Made by a program: the position numbers and the translations under genes. A model generated the notes under the pieces. It saw only the letters and a list, made by a program, of their open reading frames with translations, searched no databases and had not been told where the DNA came from. This document shows, one piece after another, positions 49,612 through 57,430 of a stretch of 64,000 nt of DNA (position 1 is its first letter; each line of letters starts with the position of its first letter). The DNA lies in NCBI GenBank assembly GCA_038327655.1, contig JBBQLG010000011.1:4520-68519 (forward strand), in the 5' to 3' direction. Source of the DNA: JBBQLG01 sp038327655. GTDB lineage: Bacteria > Bacteroidota > Bacteroidia > Cytophagales > Spirosomataceae.

Positions 49612-50954
49612 ACACTGCCGGGGCGGTCGGGCGATGCCGGGAGGTACACCCGCACCCGAAACTGATCGCCGATCTGGTCGAGGGTGAGTTGGCCACCCTG
49701 CAACCGGACCAACTGGCTGCTGATCCACAGCCCCAACCCGTACCCTTCGCGGAGGGTATCGGCCTGGTAGAATTCGCGGGTGAGCAGGGCCGGGTCCAGC
49801 AAAACGGCCGTTGTGGTGTTCGTCAGCGACCAGGTCAATTGTCCGGCCTCTACCGCGAGTTGCAGGGTTACCGTCGTGCCGGACAGGGCGTATTTGATGG
49901 CGTTGTCGAGCAGGTTAATCAGCACGTTGGTCAGCTTGTCGCGGTCGGCCAGCACCGTCAGCGAGTCGGCGGTATCGGGTAACTGGATGGCCAGGAACAG
50001 GCTCCGTTCGGTCAGGCGGTGCTGGTAACGTTCGACCAGGGCCAGCGTCAGGTCGTCTACCGCCACGGGTTCAGGCCGGATGGTCAGGGTACCGGCGCGG
50101 TATTGACTCATCAGCAGCAGGTCATCCACCAAGCGGCTCAGCCGACGCAGTTCGCTTAACTGACTTTGCAGCAAAGCCCGTTCACGGTCGCCGGGGTTGT
50201 TGTTCAGGGCCACTTCCAGTTCGGCCCGCAGAATGCTCAACGGCGTACGCAACTCGTGCGACGCCGACGCAAAAAAGTTTTGCTGCCCGTCGATAGCCCG
50301 TCGAATCCGGGTCAACATCCCGTTGATCGTTTCCGACAGTTCCTGCAATTCATCGCCCGACGAGGGCACCGGCAACGGCTCATACTGCTCTGTAACATTG
50401 AGCGTCTGCGCCCGCCGAATGACCGTGCGCAGCGGCTGGAGCAGAAAACCACTCAAGACATACGCCGTAATACCGGACGCCAGCACACTGACCAGCAGAG
50501 TAATCGCCAGCAACCAGCCAACCTGCATCAACTCTTTCTGCAACGGCCGACTGCTTTGCCCAATGGCCAGCACCACCCGACCGGATTCGTCGGCCAGGGT
50601 CTGTACCGACCAGGCAATGCGAAGCGTATCGGCCGAAATAACCCTACCGGTATCCGTTGGCGTGACTGTTTTGGGGAAGTTGGGCGACCGGTAGAGTTGC
50701 CGCCGAAAGGTATCGTCCGTTTGCCAGATGGCCAGTGCTTCACCGGGGGCGGGCAGGGGAATGACAAGCGGGTATACCGACGTTCGTTCGTTGAGCAGGG
50801 TGGCCCGGTCGGTCAGGGTGCGGTCATTTTGCCCGATGAGGACCGTTCGGAGGTGCGCATAGAGGTACACGGCGGCCCCGGCGAAGCATCCAAAAAAGAT
50901 CAGGCCAAAGACCAGCCCGATCTTCACGCGCAGACTCAGCGAGCGGGGGCGCAT
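49608..50954 (-). CDS. Two-component sensor histidine kinase (OmpR-type partner)
   Basis: A 448-residue classical sensor kinase. Membrane helix 1 is at about 10-32 (VKIGLVFGLIFFGCFAGAAV). A periplasmic sensor of about 120 residues follows, then helix 2 near 155-178 (WLLAITLLVSVLASGITAYV). HAMP is near 180-230. The phospho-accepting His is in FFASASHELRTPLSIL, and the HATPase has NLLDNAIKYA and GYGLGLWISSQLV. G1 is poorly conserved. It lies 3 nt after its regulator gene. The signal is unknown; the linked PepSY-like protein could feed into it. Confidence 0.93.
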   Translation of the reverse strand: MRPRSLSLRVKIGLVFGLIFFGCFAGAAVYLYAHLRTVLIGQNDRTLTDRATLLNERTSVYPLVIPLPAPGEALAIWQTDDTFRRQLYRSPNFPKTVTPTDTGRVISADTLRIAWSVQTLADESGRVVLAIGQSSRPLQKELMQVGWLLAITLLVSVLASGITAYVLSGFLLQPLRTVIRRAQTLNVTEQYEPLPVPSSGDELQELSETINGMLTRIRRAIDGQQNFFASASHELRTPLSILRAELEVALNNNPGDRERALLQSQLSELRRLSRLVDDLLLMSQYRAGTLTIRPEPVAVDDLTLALVERYQHRLTERSLFLAIQLPDTADSLTVLADRDKLTNVLINLLDNAIKYALSGTTVTLQLAVEAGQLTWSLTNTTTAVLLDPALLTREFYQADTLREGYGLGLWISSQLVRLQGGQLTLDQIGDQFRVRVYLPASPDRPGSV

Positions 50955-50957
50955 GGG

Positions 50958-51641
50958 TCAGCGAACCACTAATGTACCCCGCAGCCGGTACCCCACGCCC
51001 ACCACCGTTTCGAGCAGCGCGGGCGTAAAGTCGCGGTCGATTTTCTTGCGCAACTGATGCAGATGCACTTCCACGACGTTGCTGCTCCGGTCGAAATCCG
51101 TTTCCCAGACCTTACCGGCAATCTGCGCTTTGGACAGTACCCGGTTGGCATTGCGTAACAGCAGTTCAAGCAGTTGATACTCGCGGGGAGTGAGGGCGAT
51201 GCGTTGGCCGTTGCGGGTTACGTCGCGGCTGGCTAAGTCCATAACCAAGTCCTCGACCTGCCAAACCGGCTGGCGGCTTCCGGCTAATTGCCGCTGCACG
51301 GTACGGATACGGGCCAGTAATTCGCTCAGGTCAAAGGGTTTGCGCAGGTAATCGACGGCTCCCAGATCAAGGCCTTTTACGACATGTTCGGGCTGGTTGA
51401 GCGCACTCAGAATCATCACCGGCGTGTCGATGCCGTACTCGCGCAGGTTTCGCAGCACATCGAAACCCGTCGTGCCGGGCAGCATCAGGTCGAGCAAAAT
51501 CAGGTCGTACTGCCCAACGGCGGCTTCCTCCTGCCCCGCCGAGCCGGTCAGGGCCACATCGACCGTGTACCCCGCCTGACCCAACCCGTTTTTGAGGTGC
51601 GTGGCCAGCTTTTCTTCGTCTTCAACAATCAGGATTTTCAT
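50958..51641 (-). CDS. OmpR-family response regulator
   Basis: A 227-residue regulator. Receiver 1-115: KILIVEDEEKLA, phospho-Asp in LILLDLMLPGTTG, Lys in LRKPFDLSE. Winged-helix DNA-binding domain 130-225: ALTPREYQLLELLLRNANRV then SSNVVEVHLHQLRKKIDRD. The ATG overlaps the stop of the upstream secreted-protein gene by 1 nt (TGATG). Family members bind direct repeats about 10-11 bp apart, and TTAAG pairs with this spacing precede both this operon and the PepSY-like gene. Confidence 0.95.
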   Translation of the reverse strand: MKILIVEDEEKLATHLKNGLGQAGYTVDVALTGSAGQEEAAVGQYDLILLDLMLPGTTGFDVLRNLREYGIDTPVMILSALNQPEHVVKGLDLGAVDYLRKPFDLSELLARIRTVQRQLAGSRQPVWQVEDLVMDLASRDVTRNGQRIALTPREYQLLELLLRNANRVLSKAQIAGKVWETDFDRSSNVVEVHLHQLRKKIDRDFTPALLETVVGVGYRLRGTLVVR

Positions 51642-52279
51642 CAGAACGCGTACGTTTTACCGGCAATGGTGAGTGAAAGCGGCCGAATAATGGCCCGACC
51701 GGTTTGATTGACAAAACCCGCCGTTGGTCGCTGGTAACCAGTGAAGCCAATGCGGTCGGTGGGGTTGAGTAACGCCCGGAGCAGGTCGCTCTGGTGCGGG
51801 CGCAGTTCAAGCAGGTACGCTTTGTCGATGAGCAGGCCCACCAGTCGCCCGCGTGGGTCGGTCAGCGTACCGGTCAGCGTACCGGTCGTCTCCACAAACG
51901 TACCCGACTGCGGGGGCGGGGGCGGCAAGTGTTTTAGATCGAGTGTGGTACCTGTGTCGGCCTGTCGCAACCGAATCAGGCGGTATGGTTTCGAGTGTCC
52001 CCGTTCGTGTCGACGGTCCTCCCGCTCCCGTCCGCCGTGCGGGGCAATGGCCTGGGCATCCACCCGCTGCCCAATTGGTCCGATGGTTAATACGCTACCG
52101 GCCGCATGGGGGGGAAAGCGCAGGGCGACAGCCTCTCCCGACGGGGGCTGAAGCCGTAATCCGTCGTAATCGCCAATCGGATTCGTCACATAGCCCGTTA
52201 CCCGACCCGACACCAGTATAGTGGGTGGTTGCGCGAACGCATTGGTTACCAGCAGGAAGATGATAAAAACAGGCTTCAT
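51641..52279 (-). CDS. Secreted protein, first gene of the two-component operon
   Basis: A 212-residue exported protein (signal MKPVFIIFLLVTNAFAQ). The body has two beta-rich parts, SGRVTGYVTNPIGDYDGLRL and VETTGTLTGTLTDPRGRLVG, separated by a His/Arg-rich stretch (GGREREDRRHERGH) and a short proline run. This resembles small OB-like or barrel domains that sit in the periplasm. I do not recognise a family. Its overlap with the regulator gene suggests it modulates the kinase or is a target in the same pathway. Confidence 0.7.
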   Translation of the reverse strand: MKPVFIIFLLVTNAFAQPPTILVSGRVTGYVTNPIGDYDGLRLQPPSGEAVALRFPPHAAGSVLTIGPIGQRVDAQAIAPHGGREREDRRHERGHSKPYRLIRLRQADTGTTLDLKHLPPPPPQSGTFVETTGTLTGTLTDPRGRLVGLLIDKAYLLELRPHQSDLLRALLNPTDRIGFTGYQRPTAGFVNQTGRAIIRPLSLTIAGKTYAF

Positions 52280-52361
52280 GGACGGGTATGTCGTCGGTTA
52301 ATCTAATGGTTCTTAGGGCCCAAATATCACCGGCGAGCCTTAGAAACGGCTGAAGGTGAGA

Positions 52362-52376
52362 TTAAGTTTTCTTAAG
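52362..52376 (-). promoter_or_regulatory. Candidate OmpR-type regulator site (TTAAG direct repeat)
   Basis: TTAAG at 52362 and 52372, 10 bp apart, about 83-97 bp upstream of the secreted-protein/regulator/kinase operon. It resembles the 11-bp-spaced site before the PepSY-like gene and could mediate autoregulation. Confidence 0.4.
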
Positions 52377-52453
52377 ATTATTGACGGAGACCGGTTAAAT
52401 GAAACGGTTCAGGAACTATATTTCTTCCACTTGGTAGCGCGTTTAATCATTGT

Positions 52454-52526
52454 TTTTGTCATCCTGACGCAGGAAGGATCTTAGCAACCAAATCCCCAAG
52501 ATCCTTCGTCCCTCAGGATGACAAAA
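52454..52526. repeat. Dispersed inverted repeat, copy C
   Basis: The outer arms TTTTGTCATCCTGA and TCAGGATGACAAAA are perfect and the inner AAGGATCTT/AAGATCCTT parts also pair. The middle is mismatched, so this is the most decayed of the three copies. Confidence 0.85.
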
Positions 52527-52621
52527 GCAGCGTCAAATTCAGTTTATAAATTGAAATCCTAAATAGTTTTATATTTCAGAAAAAGTATAATTACCCTTAT
52601 CTTGTATCATAAAGCAACGAG

Positions 52622-53680
52622 ATGACGAACGACTATAAAAAAGGCCGGGGAGCGCAGTTCAACACCCATAACCGGTTTCAGGCGCGGCAACTGGAACCCG
52701 ATGCACCCCTACCCCCCGACGATGATTTCCCCGAACCGGCCGTAAAAACGCAGTATTTCACCGAGTTCCCGAAGCAGATTATCAGCCGCACCAACAGCCC
52801 GGATGTGCATAACGCCACGTCCATCAATCCATATCAGGGCTGCGAACACGGATGTATTTACTGCTACGCCCGGCCGTCGCACGAGTATTGGGGCTTTTCG
52901 GCGGGGCTGGATTTCGAGAGCCGGATTATGGTCAAGAAGAACGCGCCCGCTTTGCTGGAAAAACAGTTTATGGCGAAATCATACAAACCCGACGTCATTC
53001 ACCTCTCCGGCAACACCGACTGCTACCAGCCCGCCGAACGCGAATTTCAGCTTACCCGGCAACTGCTCGACCTTTGTCTGCGCTACCGGCATCCGGTGGA
53101 CATTATTACCAAAAACGCCCTGATTCTCCGCGATGTCGATTTACTGAGTCAGATGGCCGCGCTGAACCTCGTGAACGTTTACATTACGCTGACGACCTTA
53201 AACGAGCCGCTGCGCCTGGCGATGGAACCACGTACGGTAACGGCGGCCCGGCGTCTGCACGTCATGCGGCAACTCACCGATGCGGGTATTCCGGTTGGGG
53301 TGATGACCTCGCCCATTATCCCAAGCCTGAACGACCACGAAATTCCGACACTGATCGAAGCCGCAGCCGACCACGGTGCCCGTTGGGCGGGTTATACGGT
53401 GGTGCGGCTCAATGGTTCGCTCGAACCGCTGTTCGACGACTGGCTGCGGGCTAACTTCCCCGACCGCGCCGACCGGGTAATGAACCAGATTCGGGCGTGT
53501 CATAGCGGAAAAGCGGGCGATTCGCGGTTCGGCACCCGGATGTCGGGCGAGGGGCCGTTTGCCGATCAGATTCGGATGTTGCACCGCGTAGCCAGCCAAA
53601 AGTTCATGGCGGGTCGTTCGCTGCCCGCGCTGGATGTAAGCCAGTTTCGCCGACAGGGGCAGTTGGGGCTGTTCGTCTGA
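52622..53680 (+). CDS. PA0069-type radical SAM protein
   Basis: A 352-residue radical SAM protein. The iron-sulfur motif is GCEHGCIYCYARP (C-x3-C-x2-C) near 80-90. Flanking conserved segments are NATSINPYQG, VIHLSGNTDCYQPAE and VDIITKNALILRD. These match the group related to spore photoproduct lyase and annotated as PA0069-family. The substrate is unknown; DNA or nucleotide repair is often suggested by homology. Single gene. Confidence 0.88.
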   Translation: MTNDYKKGRGAQFNTHNRFQARQLEPDAPLPPDDDFPEPAVKTQYFTEFPKQIISRTNSPDVHNATSINPYQGCEHGCIYCYARPSHEYWGFSAGLDFESRIMVKKNAPALLEKQFMAKSYKPDVIHLSGNTDCYQPAEREFQLTRQLLDLCLRYRHPVDIITKNALILRDVDLLSQMAALNLVNVYITLTTLNEPLRLAMEPRTVTAARRLHVMRQLTDAGIPVGVMTSPIIPSLNDHEIPTLIEAAADHGARWAGYTVVRLNGSLEPLFDDWLRANFPDRADRVMNQIRACHSGKAGDSRFGTRMSGEGPFADQIRMLHRVASQKFMAGRSLPALDVSQFRRQGQLGLFV

Positions 53681-53693
53681 GCGAAGGAATTTG

Positions 53694-54224
53694 TTAATCC
53701 GTAAATTCCTGCACCCGGACTTTCAGGCGGGGCGTTTCGCCGTCGGGCACAATCAGGATCAAATCGCTGGATACCGTTTCGCCGTTGCGCAGCCAGTAAC
53801 CGGCTTGCACCTGAATCGTATTGGTCACCGTTTTTCCGTCGGCTGTCTTGGCGGAGGTCGTGTAGGGCACATAAAACGGCTTCGCCCGGATAGTACCGTT
53901 TTTTGCGGTCAGGCGGGCACCCGTCGCGTTGAGGCAATCGAACTGAGCCAGCAAATCAGTATTCTGCTGACCAAACAGGGTTTGTTTCGGAAAAAAGAGT
54001 TTGGTGCAGCCGCTCTTGTTGGTGGCGTAAATAGTCACTTCGTAGCGGCTGAAGGTGCCCTTATTTCCCACGTCTTTCCGGCTTTCATTTCGGACAGTAA
54101 ACCCATATTCGATGGCGTTCAGCGCGGCTGGCTGGTTTTCGGCAATATCGTAGGCGGTCTGGGCGTAGGCAAAAGCATTGACAAACAGGAGAGTAAAAAG
54201 CAATAACGTGGTAGAAATCTTCAT
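53694..54224 (-). CDS. Secreted protein of unknown function
   Basis: A 176-residue exported protein (signal MKISTTLLLFTLLFVNAFAYAQ). The mature part has alternating strand-like segments (YEVTIYATNKSGCTKLFF, IQVQAGYWLRNGETVSSDLI) and two Cys residues about 25 apart that could form a disulfide. I do not recognise the family. A TATTTTTG box lies upstream but without a clear -33 partner. Convergent with the radical SAM gene. Confidence 0.7.
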   Translation of the reverse strand: MKISTTLLLFTLLFVNAFAYAQTAYDIAENQPAALNAIEYGFTVRNESRKDVGNKGTFSRYEVTIYATNKSGCTKLFFPKQTLFGQQNTDLLAQFDCLNATGARLTAKNGTIRAKPFYVPYTTSAKTADGKTVTNTIQVQAGYWLRNGETVSSDLILIVPDGETPRLKVRVQEFTD

Positions 54225-54373
54225 AGAGAAAAGTGTTACGGGTGGGAAAGTCTCAAAAATAATCGGTGGTCCCTATTATTACCATTAGTATTGTGTAAAC
54301 GGTATCCTCTCCTGCTTCATACGGGCAAAAAACCCATTTATTGACGAACTTGCCCCCTCTATTTCACCCGTCT

Positions 54374-55150
54374 ATGCTTGATACTGCACTTCACCAAACG
54401 GCTCCGTTATACCGTACGCCCGCTTTATTTGCCCAATTCAGCGAACTAACAGCCGCCGAAAGTACCCGGCATGGTGGCATCAGTCCGGCTCCCTATCATA
54501 GCCTGAACCTCGGCTACAATACCGACGACCTGCCGACGAACACCATCGAAAATCGTCATCTTTTTTTCACCGCGCTGGGTATCAGCCCAGACAATGTAGC
54601 CTCCTCGCATCAGTGTCATGGTACCAACATCCTGACCGCCACGCAGCCCGGCCGCTTTGATGGCTACGACGCCCTGATTATCAACCAGCCGGGGTTGTTT
54701 GTGGCCGTCAGCATTGCCGATTGCGTACCGATTCTGGTGTTTGACCGCGTCCGGCGGGTGGTGGCGGCTATCCACGCGGGCTGGCGCGGCACGGCGGGCG
54801 GCATCGTGAGCAAAACGCTCCAGACCATGCAGGATCAGTTTGGTACGCAGCCGGTCGACTGCATCGGCTACGTCGGTACCTGTATTGACGAAACATCATT
54901 CGAGGTCGGCCCCGACGTGGCGGATGCGTTTGCCAGTGAGTTCGTCAGGGCAAGCGAACGGCCGGGCAAGTTTCTGGTTGATCTGAAAAGGGCCAATGCC
55001 CGTCAGCTCACCAATTTCGGCATGTCGGCGGCACAGATCGAAGTTTCTCCGTATTCGACCGTCCTGAACAACAACGATTATTTTTCGCACCGGGCCGAAC
55101 GGGGAACCACCGGCCGGATGCTGGCCATAATTGGTCTTAAATTCAACTAA
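54374..55150 (+). CDS. pgeF: Peptidoglycan editing factor PgeF (multicopper/laccase-like)
   Basis: A 258-residue protein using the ATG at 54374; an upstream TTG form adds no conserved sequence. It has the DUF152/YfiH motifs STRHGGIS, SHQCHGTN, SIADCVPIL and AIHAGWRGTAGGIV, whose Cys and His residues bind zinc or copper. PgeF removes wrongly inserted amino acids from peptidoglycan precursors; relatives also act as purine nucleoside-processing enzymes. It is in an operon with the small gene 8 nt downstream. Confidence 0.93.
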   Translation: MLDTALHQTAPLYRTPALFAQFSELTAAESTRHGGISPAPYHSLNLGYNTDDLPTNTIENRHLFFTALGISPDNVASSHQCHGTNILTATQPGRFDGYDALIINQPGLFVAVSIADCVPILVFDRVRRVVAAIHAGWRGTAGGIVSKTLQTMQDQFGTQPVDCIGYVGTCIDETSFEVGPDVADAFASEFVRASERPGKFLVDLKRANARQLTNFGMSAAQIEVSPYSTVLNNNDYFSHRAERGTTGRMLAIIGLKFN

Positions 55151-55158
55151 ACACCCCG

Positions 55159-55545
55159 ATGAACTCCTCCCGCGATGAAGCCCTGACGGCCATGCGCCCG
55201 CCGATCAGCACTGAAGAAACGACCGTAACCACGGCTGAGCAGTTTCAGAATAAAACACTGCGTCCGGTGCTGAAACTCCAGAATGAGTTGCTGTTGGCCA
55301 TTTTTCACGATTATTTAACGAAGCGAAAAAACACCTTCGCGCAGACGGCCCCAAACGATCAGCTTTCCTACATCGACCACGCCGTTCGGCAGGATCAAAA
55401 GTTTAAAAATCTGGTCGTGGGGGTAGCATTGGGGCATTTTACAATAGATGAGTGGAACGCTTTCCGGCAGGACGAAGCCGAATTAACCCGTCGGCTGGTG
55501 ACCATGCTCATTCAGCGGTTGCAGCAACAACTGGTGGGCCGCTGA
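55159..55545 (+). CDS. Conserved small protein of unknown function downstream of pgeF
   Basis: A 128-residue soluble protein, mostly helical. TTAEQFQNKTLRPVLKLQNE begins the conserved core, followed by a long helix, LVVGVALGHFTIDEWNAFRQ and RRLVTMLIQRLQQQL. I have seen this type carry a generic glyoxalase label, but no metal-binding pattern is evident. The 8-nt gap to pgeF indicates co-expression. Confidence 0.65.
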   Translation: MNSSRDEALTAMRPPISTEETTVTTAEQFQNKTLRPVLKLQNELLLAIFHDYLTKRKNTFAQTAPNDQLSYIDHAVRQDQKFKNLVVGVALGHFTIDEWNAFRQDEAELTRRLVTMLIQRLQQQLVGR

Positions 55546-55626
55546 GTAGAATCGCTCAAACAATGCCCGTTGAGTGCTGTTCTGTCTTTAGTTTTCTCAA
55601 TTCACAACAATTACTCTCAACACGTT

Positions 55627-55869
55627 ATGGGCTTTCTAATCTCTATTCTCGTCGGTGCCATCGCCGGTTTCCTGGCTGATCTGGTTTTCAAACGATTCTC
55701 ATTTTCTACCATCATGCAAATCCTGCTGGGCATTGTCGGCGGGTTTGTGGGTGGCTTAATTTTTGGTCGCCCAACGGGTTTACTTGACCAGATTCTGACC
55801 GCATTTGTCGGGGCAGTGATTGTGCTCGGTGTAGCCGGTCTGATTAAGGGTAGCCAGAAAACGGTATAG
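55627..55869 (+). CDS. GlsB/YeaQ/YmgE family membrane protein
   Basis: An 80-residue three-helix membrane protein using the ATG at 55627 (MGFLISILVGAIAGFLADLV). The core IMQILLGIVGGFVGGLIFG matches its paralogue at 16687. Probably a stress-induced inner-membrane protein of unknown action. Followed by a strong hairpin. Confidence 0.87.
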   Translation: MGFLISILVGAIAGFLADLVFKRFSFSTIMQILLGIVGGFVGGLIFGRPTGLLDQILTAFVGAVIVLGVAGLIKGSQKTV

Positions 55870-55904
55870 ACCGCATCGGCGGCCCGGCACGATTATAAAC
55901 GATT

Positions 55905-55967
55905 AAAGGGCTTAAAACTGGTTTTGCTTTCTGGTCAATCAGAAGCAAAATCAGTTTTAAGCCCTTT
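55905..55967. terminator. Bidirectional hairpin with long arms
   Basis: AAAGGGCTTAAAACTG pairs with CAGTTTTAAGCCCTTT with continuing complementarity inside, interrupted by a small bulge. It lies between the convergent GlsB-like and acyl-CoA dehydrogenase genes. Confidence 0.8.
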
Positions 55968-56058
55968 CCCTTTACGTAACCGATTCAGATAAGCGGTGGA
56001 ATATAGAGAGACCAGACGGAATCCGGTTTAATCCCCTCAATCCGTTGAAAATCGCGGT

Positions 56059-57198
56059 CTACTTTAATATCTGCCGCGAGATAACCAGCTTCTGGATTTC
56101 GCTCGTGCCTTCGCCGATTGTACAGAGTTTGGCATCGCGGTAAAACTTCTCTACCGGAAAATCTTTTGTATAACCGTAGCCGCCGTATACCTGAATGGCT
56201 TCGTTGGCCACTTTAACGGCTGTCTCTGAGGCAAACAGCTTTGCCATTGCTGACTCTTTTGTCACCGGTTTACCGTCGTCTTTCAGGTCAGCCGCGTTGT
56301 ACACCAGCAGTTTAGCGGCTTCAATATCGGTGGCTAAGTCTGCTAATTTAAAGGCGATACCCTGAAAATTGCAGATCGGCTGGCCAAACTGCTGCCGCTC
56401 CTGCGAATACGCCAAAGCCGCTTCGTAGGCACCCATTGCGATGCCGAGACTCAGGGCAGCAATCGAAATACGGCCCCCGTCGAGTATTTTCAGCGACTGC
56501 ACAAAGCCACCACCCACTTCACCCAACCGCTGACTATCGGCAATGCGGCAATCCTGGAAAATCAGCTCGGTGGTTTCTGAGGCACGCATTCCGAGTTTAT
56601 CCTCTTTGCGGCCCGCCGAAAAACCGGGCGTATTGCGCTCAATGATAAACGCCGTGGCATTGCGGGAGGTATTGGGTTCGCCGGTGCGGGCAATCACCAC
56701 CGCTACATGACCGCTTTTGCCGTGCGTGATAAAGTTTTTGGCTCCGTTCAAGACCCAATCCTCCCCATCGCGTACGGCCGTCGTACGCATGTTACCCGCG
56801 TCGGAGCCGGTGTTGGGTTCGGTCAGGCCCCACGCGCCGATGTGTTCGCCGGTAGCTAACCGGGGCAGGTACGTTTGTTTTTGTTCTTCATTGCCAAACA
56901 TCAGGATGTGGTTTGTGCAAAGCGAATTGTGCGCAGCCATCGATAAACCAACCGACCCATCTACTTTGGACAGTTCGACAATAGCGGCCACGTATTCGCG
57001 GTAGCCAAGACCAGAACCGCCGTATTGGGTAGGCACGAGCATGCCCATCAGGCCCAGTTCGCCCATGTGCCGGAAAGTATCCAGCGGAAAAAACTGCGTT
57101 TCATCCCATTCGCGGACAAATGGCTTGAGGTATCGGGCACTGAAATCACGCACCATTTGCGCAATTAATTCTTGATTTGTTTCAATTTCGGCAATCAT
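56059..57198 (-). CDS. Acyl-CoA dehydrogenase
   Basis: A 379-residue FAD enzyme that makes a trans-2,3 double bond in acyl-CoA during fatty acid or amino acid breakdown. Conserved parts: GLMGMLVPTQYGGSGL, AWGLTEPNTGSDAG and KNFITHGKSG for the substrate and FAD sites, and the C-terminal QVYGGYGYTKDFPVEKFYRD. The latter has the usual GGYGY pattern; the catalytic Glu of short-chain enzymes is expected about ten residues later and lies in GEGTSEIQ. Length is standard. Chain-length preference cannot be judged. Confidence 0.93.
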   Translation of the reverse strand: MIAEIETNQELIAQMVRDFSARYLKPFVREWDETQFFPLDTFRHMGELGLMGMLVPTQYGGSGLGYREYVAAIVELSKVDGSVGLSMAAHNSLCTNHILMFGNEEQKQTYLPRLATGEHIGAWGLTEPNTGSDAGNMRTTAVRDGEDWVLNGAKNFITHGKSGHVAVVIARTGEPNTSRNATAFIIERNTPGFSAGRKEDKLGMRASETTELIFQDCRIADSQRLGEVGGGFVQSLKILDGGRISIAALSLGIAMGAYEAALAYSQERQQFGQPICNFQGIAFKLADLATDIEAAKLLVYNAADLKDDGKPVTKESAMAKLFASETAVKVANEAIQVYGGYGYTKDFPVEKFYRDAKLCTIGEGTSEIQKLVISRQILK

Positions 57199-57430
57199 GC
57201 AGTACTTGGTTTATCGGGGTTATGATGAAGTGTTCACCAACCAATATACTTATTACAACGACAGGTTGTACGCCCTTGTTATCAACCGTAAGCGGAACAA
57301 ATACCAGGCCACAACCACTTAGGCGTTTTTTAGACTTACCTTATCGAAAAATTGGTATTTTTGTCGCAACGGGGCAATATTAAAATTGCGGCCGACCAAC
57401 CATTTTGTTTCTCATCCGAAAATCGTCTGT

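Larger units (their letters stand above)
52280..52621. other. 342-bp divergent intergenic region
   Basis: It separates the two-component operon from the radical SAM gene. It contains the TTAAG repeat pair (52362-52376), copy C of the dispersed inverted repeat (52454-52526) and an AT-rich end before 52622. I see no gene. Confidence 0.6.

Noticed and set aside
38650..52526. CRISPR array from the repeated palindromes
   Set aside because: Only three copies, many kilobases apart, with no regular spacers and no cas genes.
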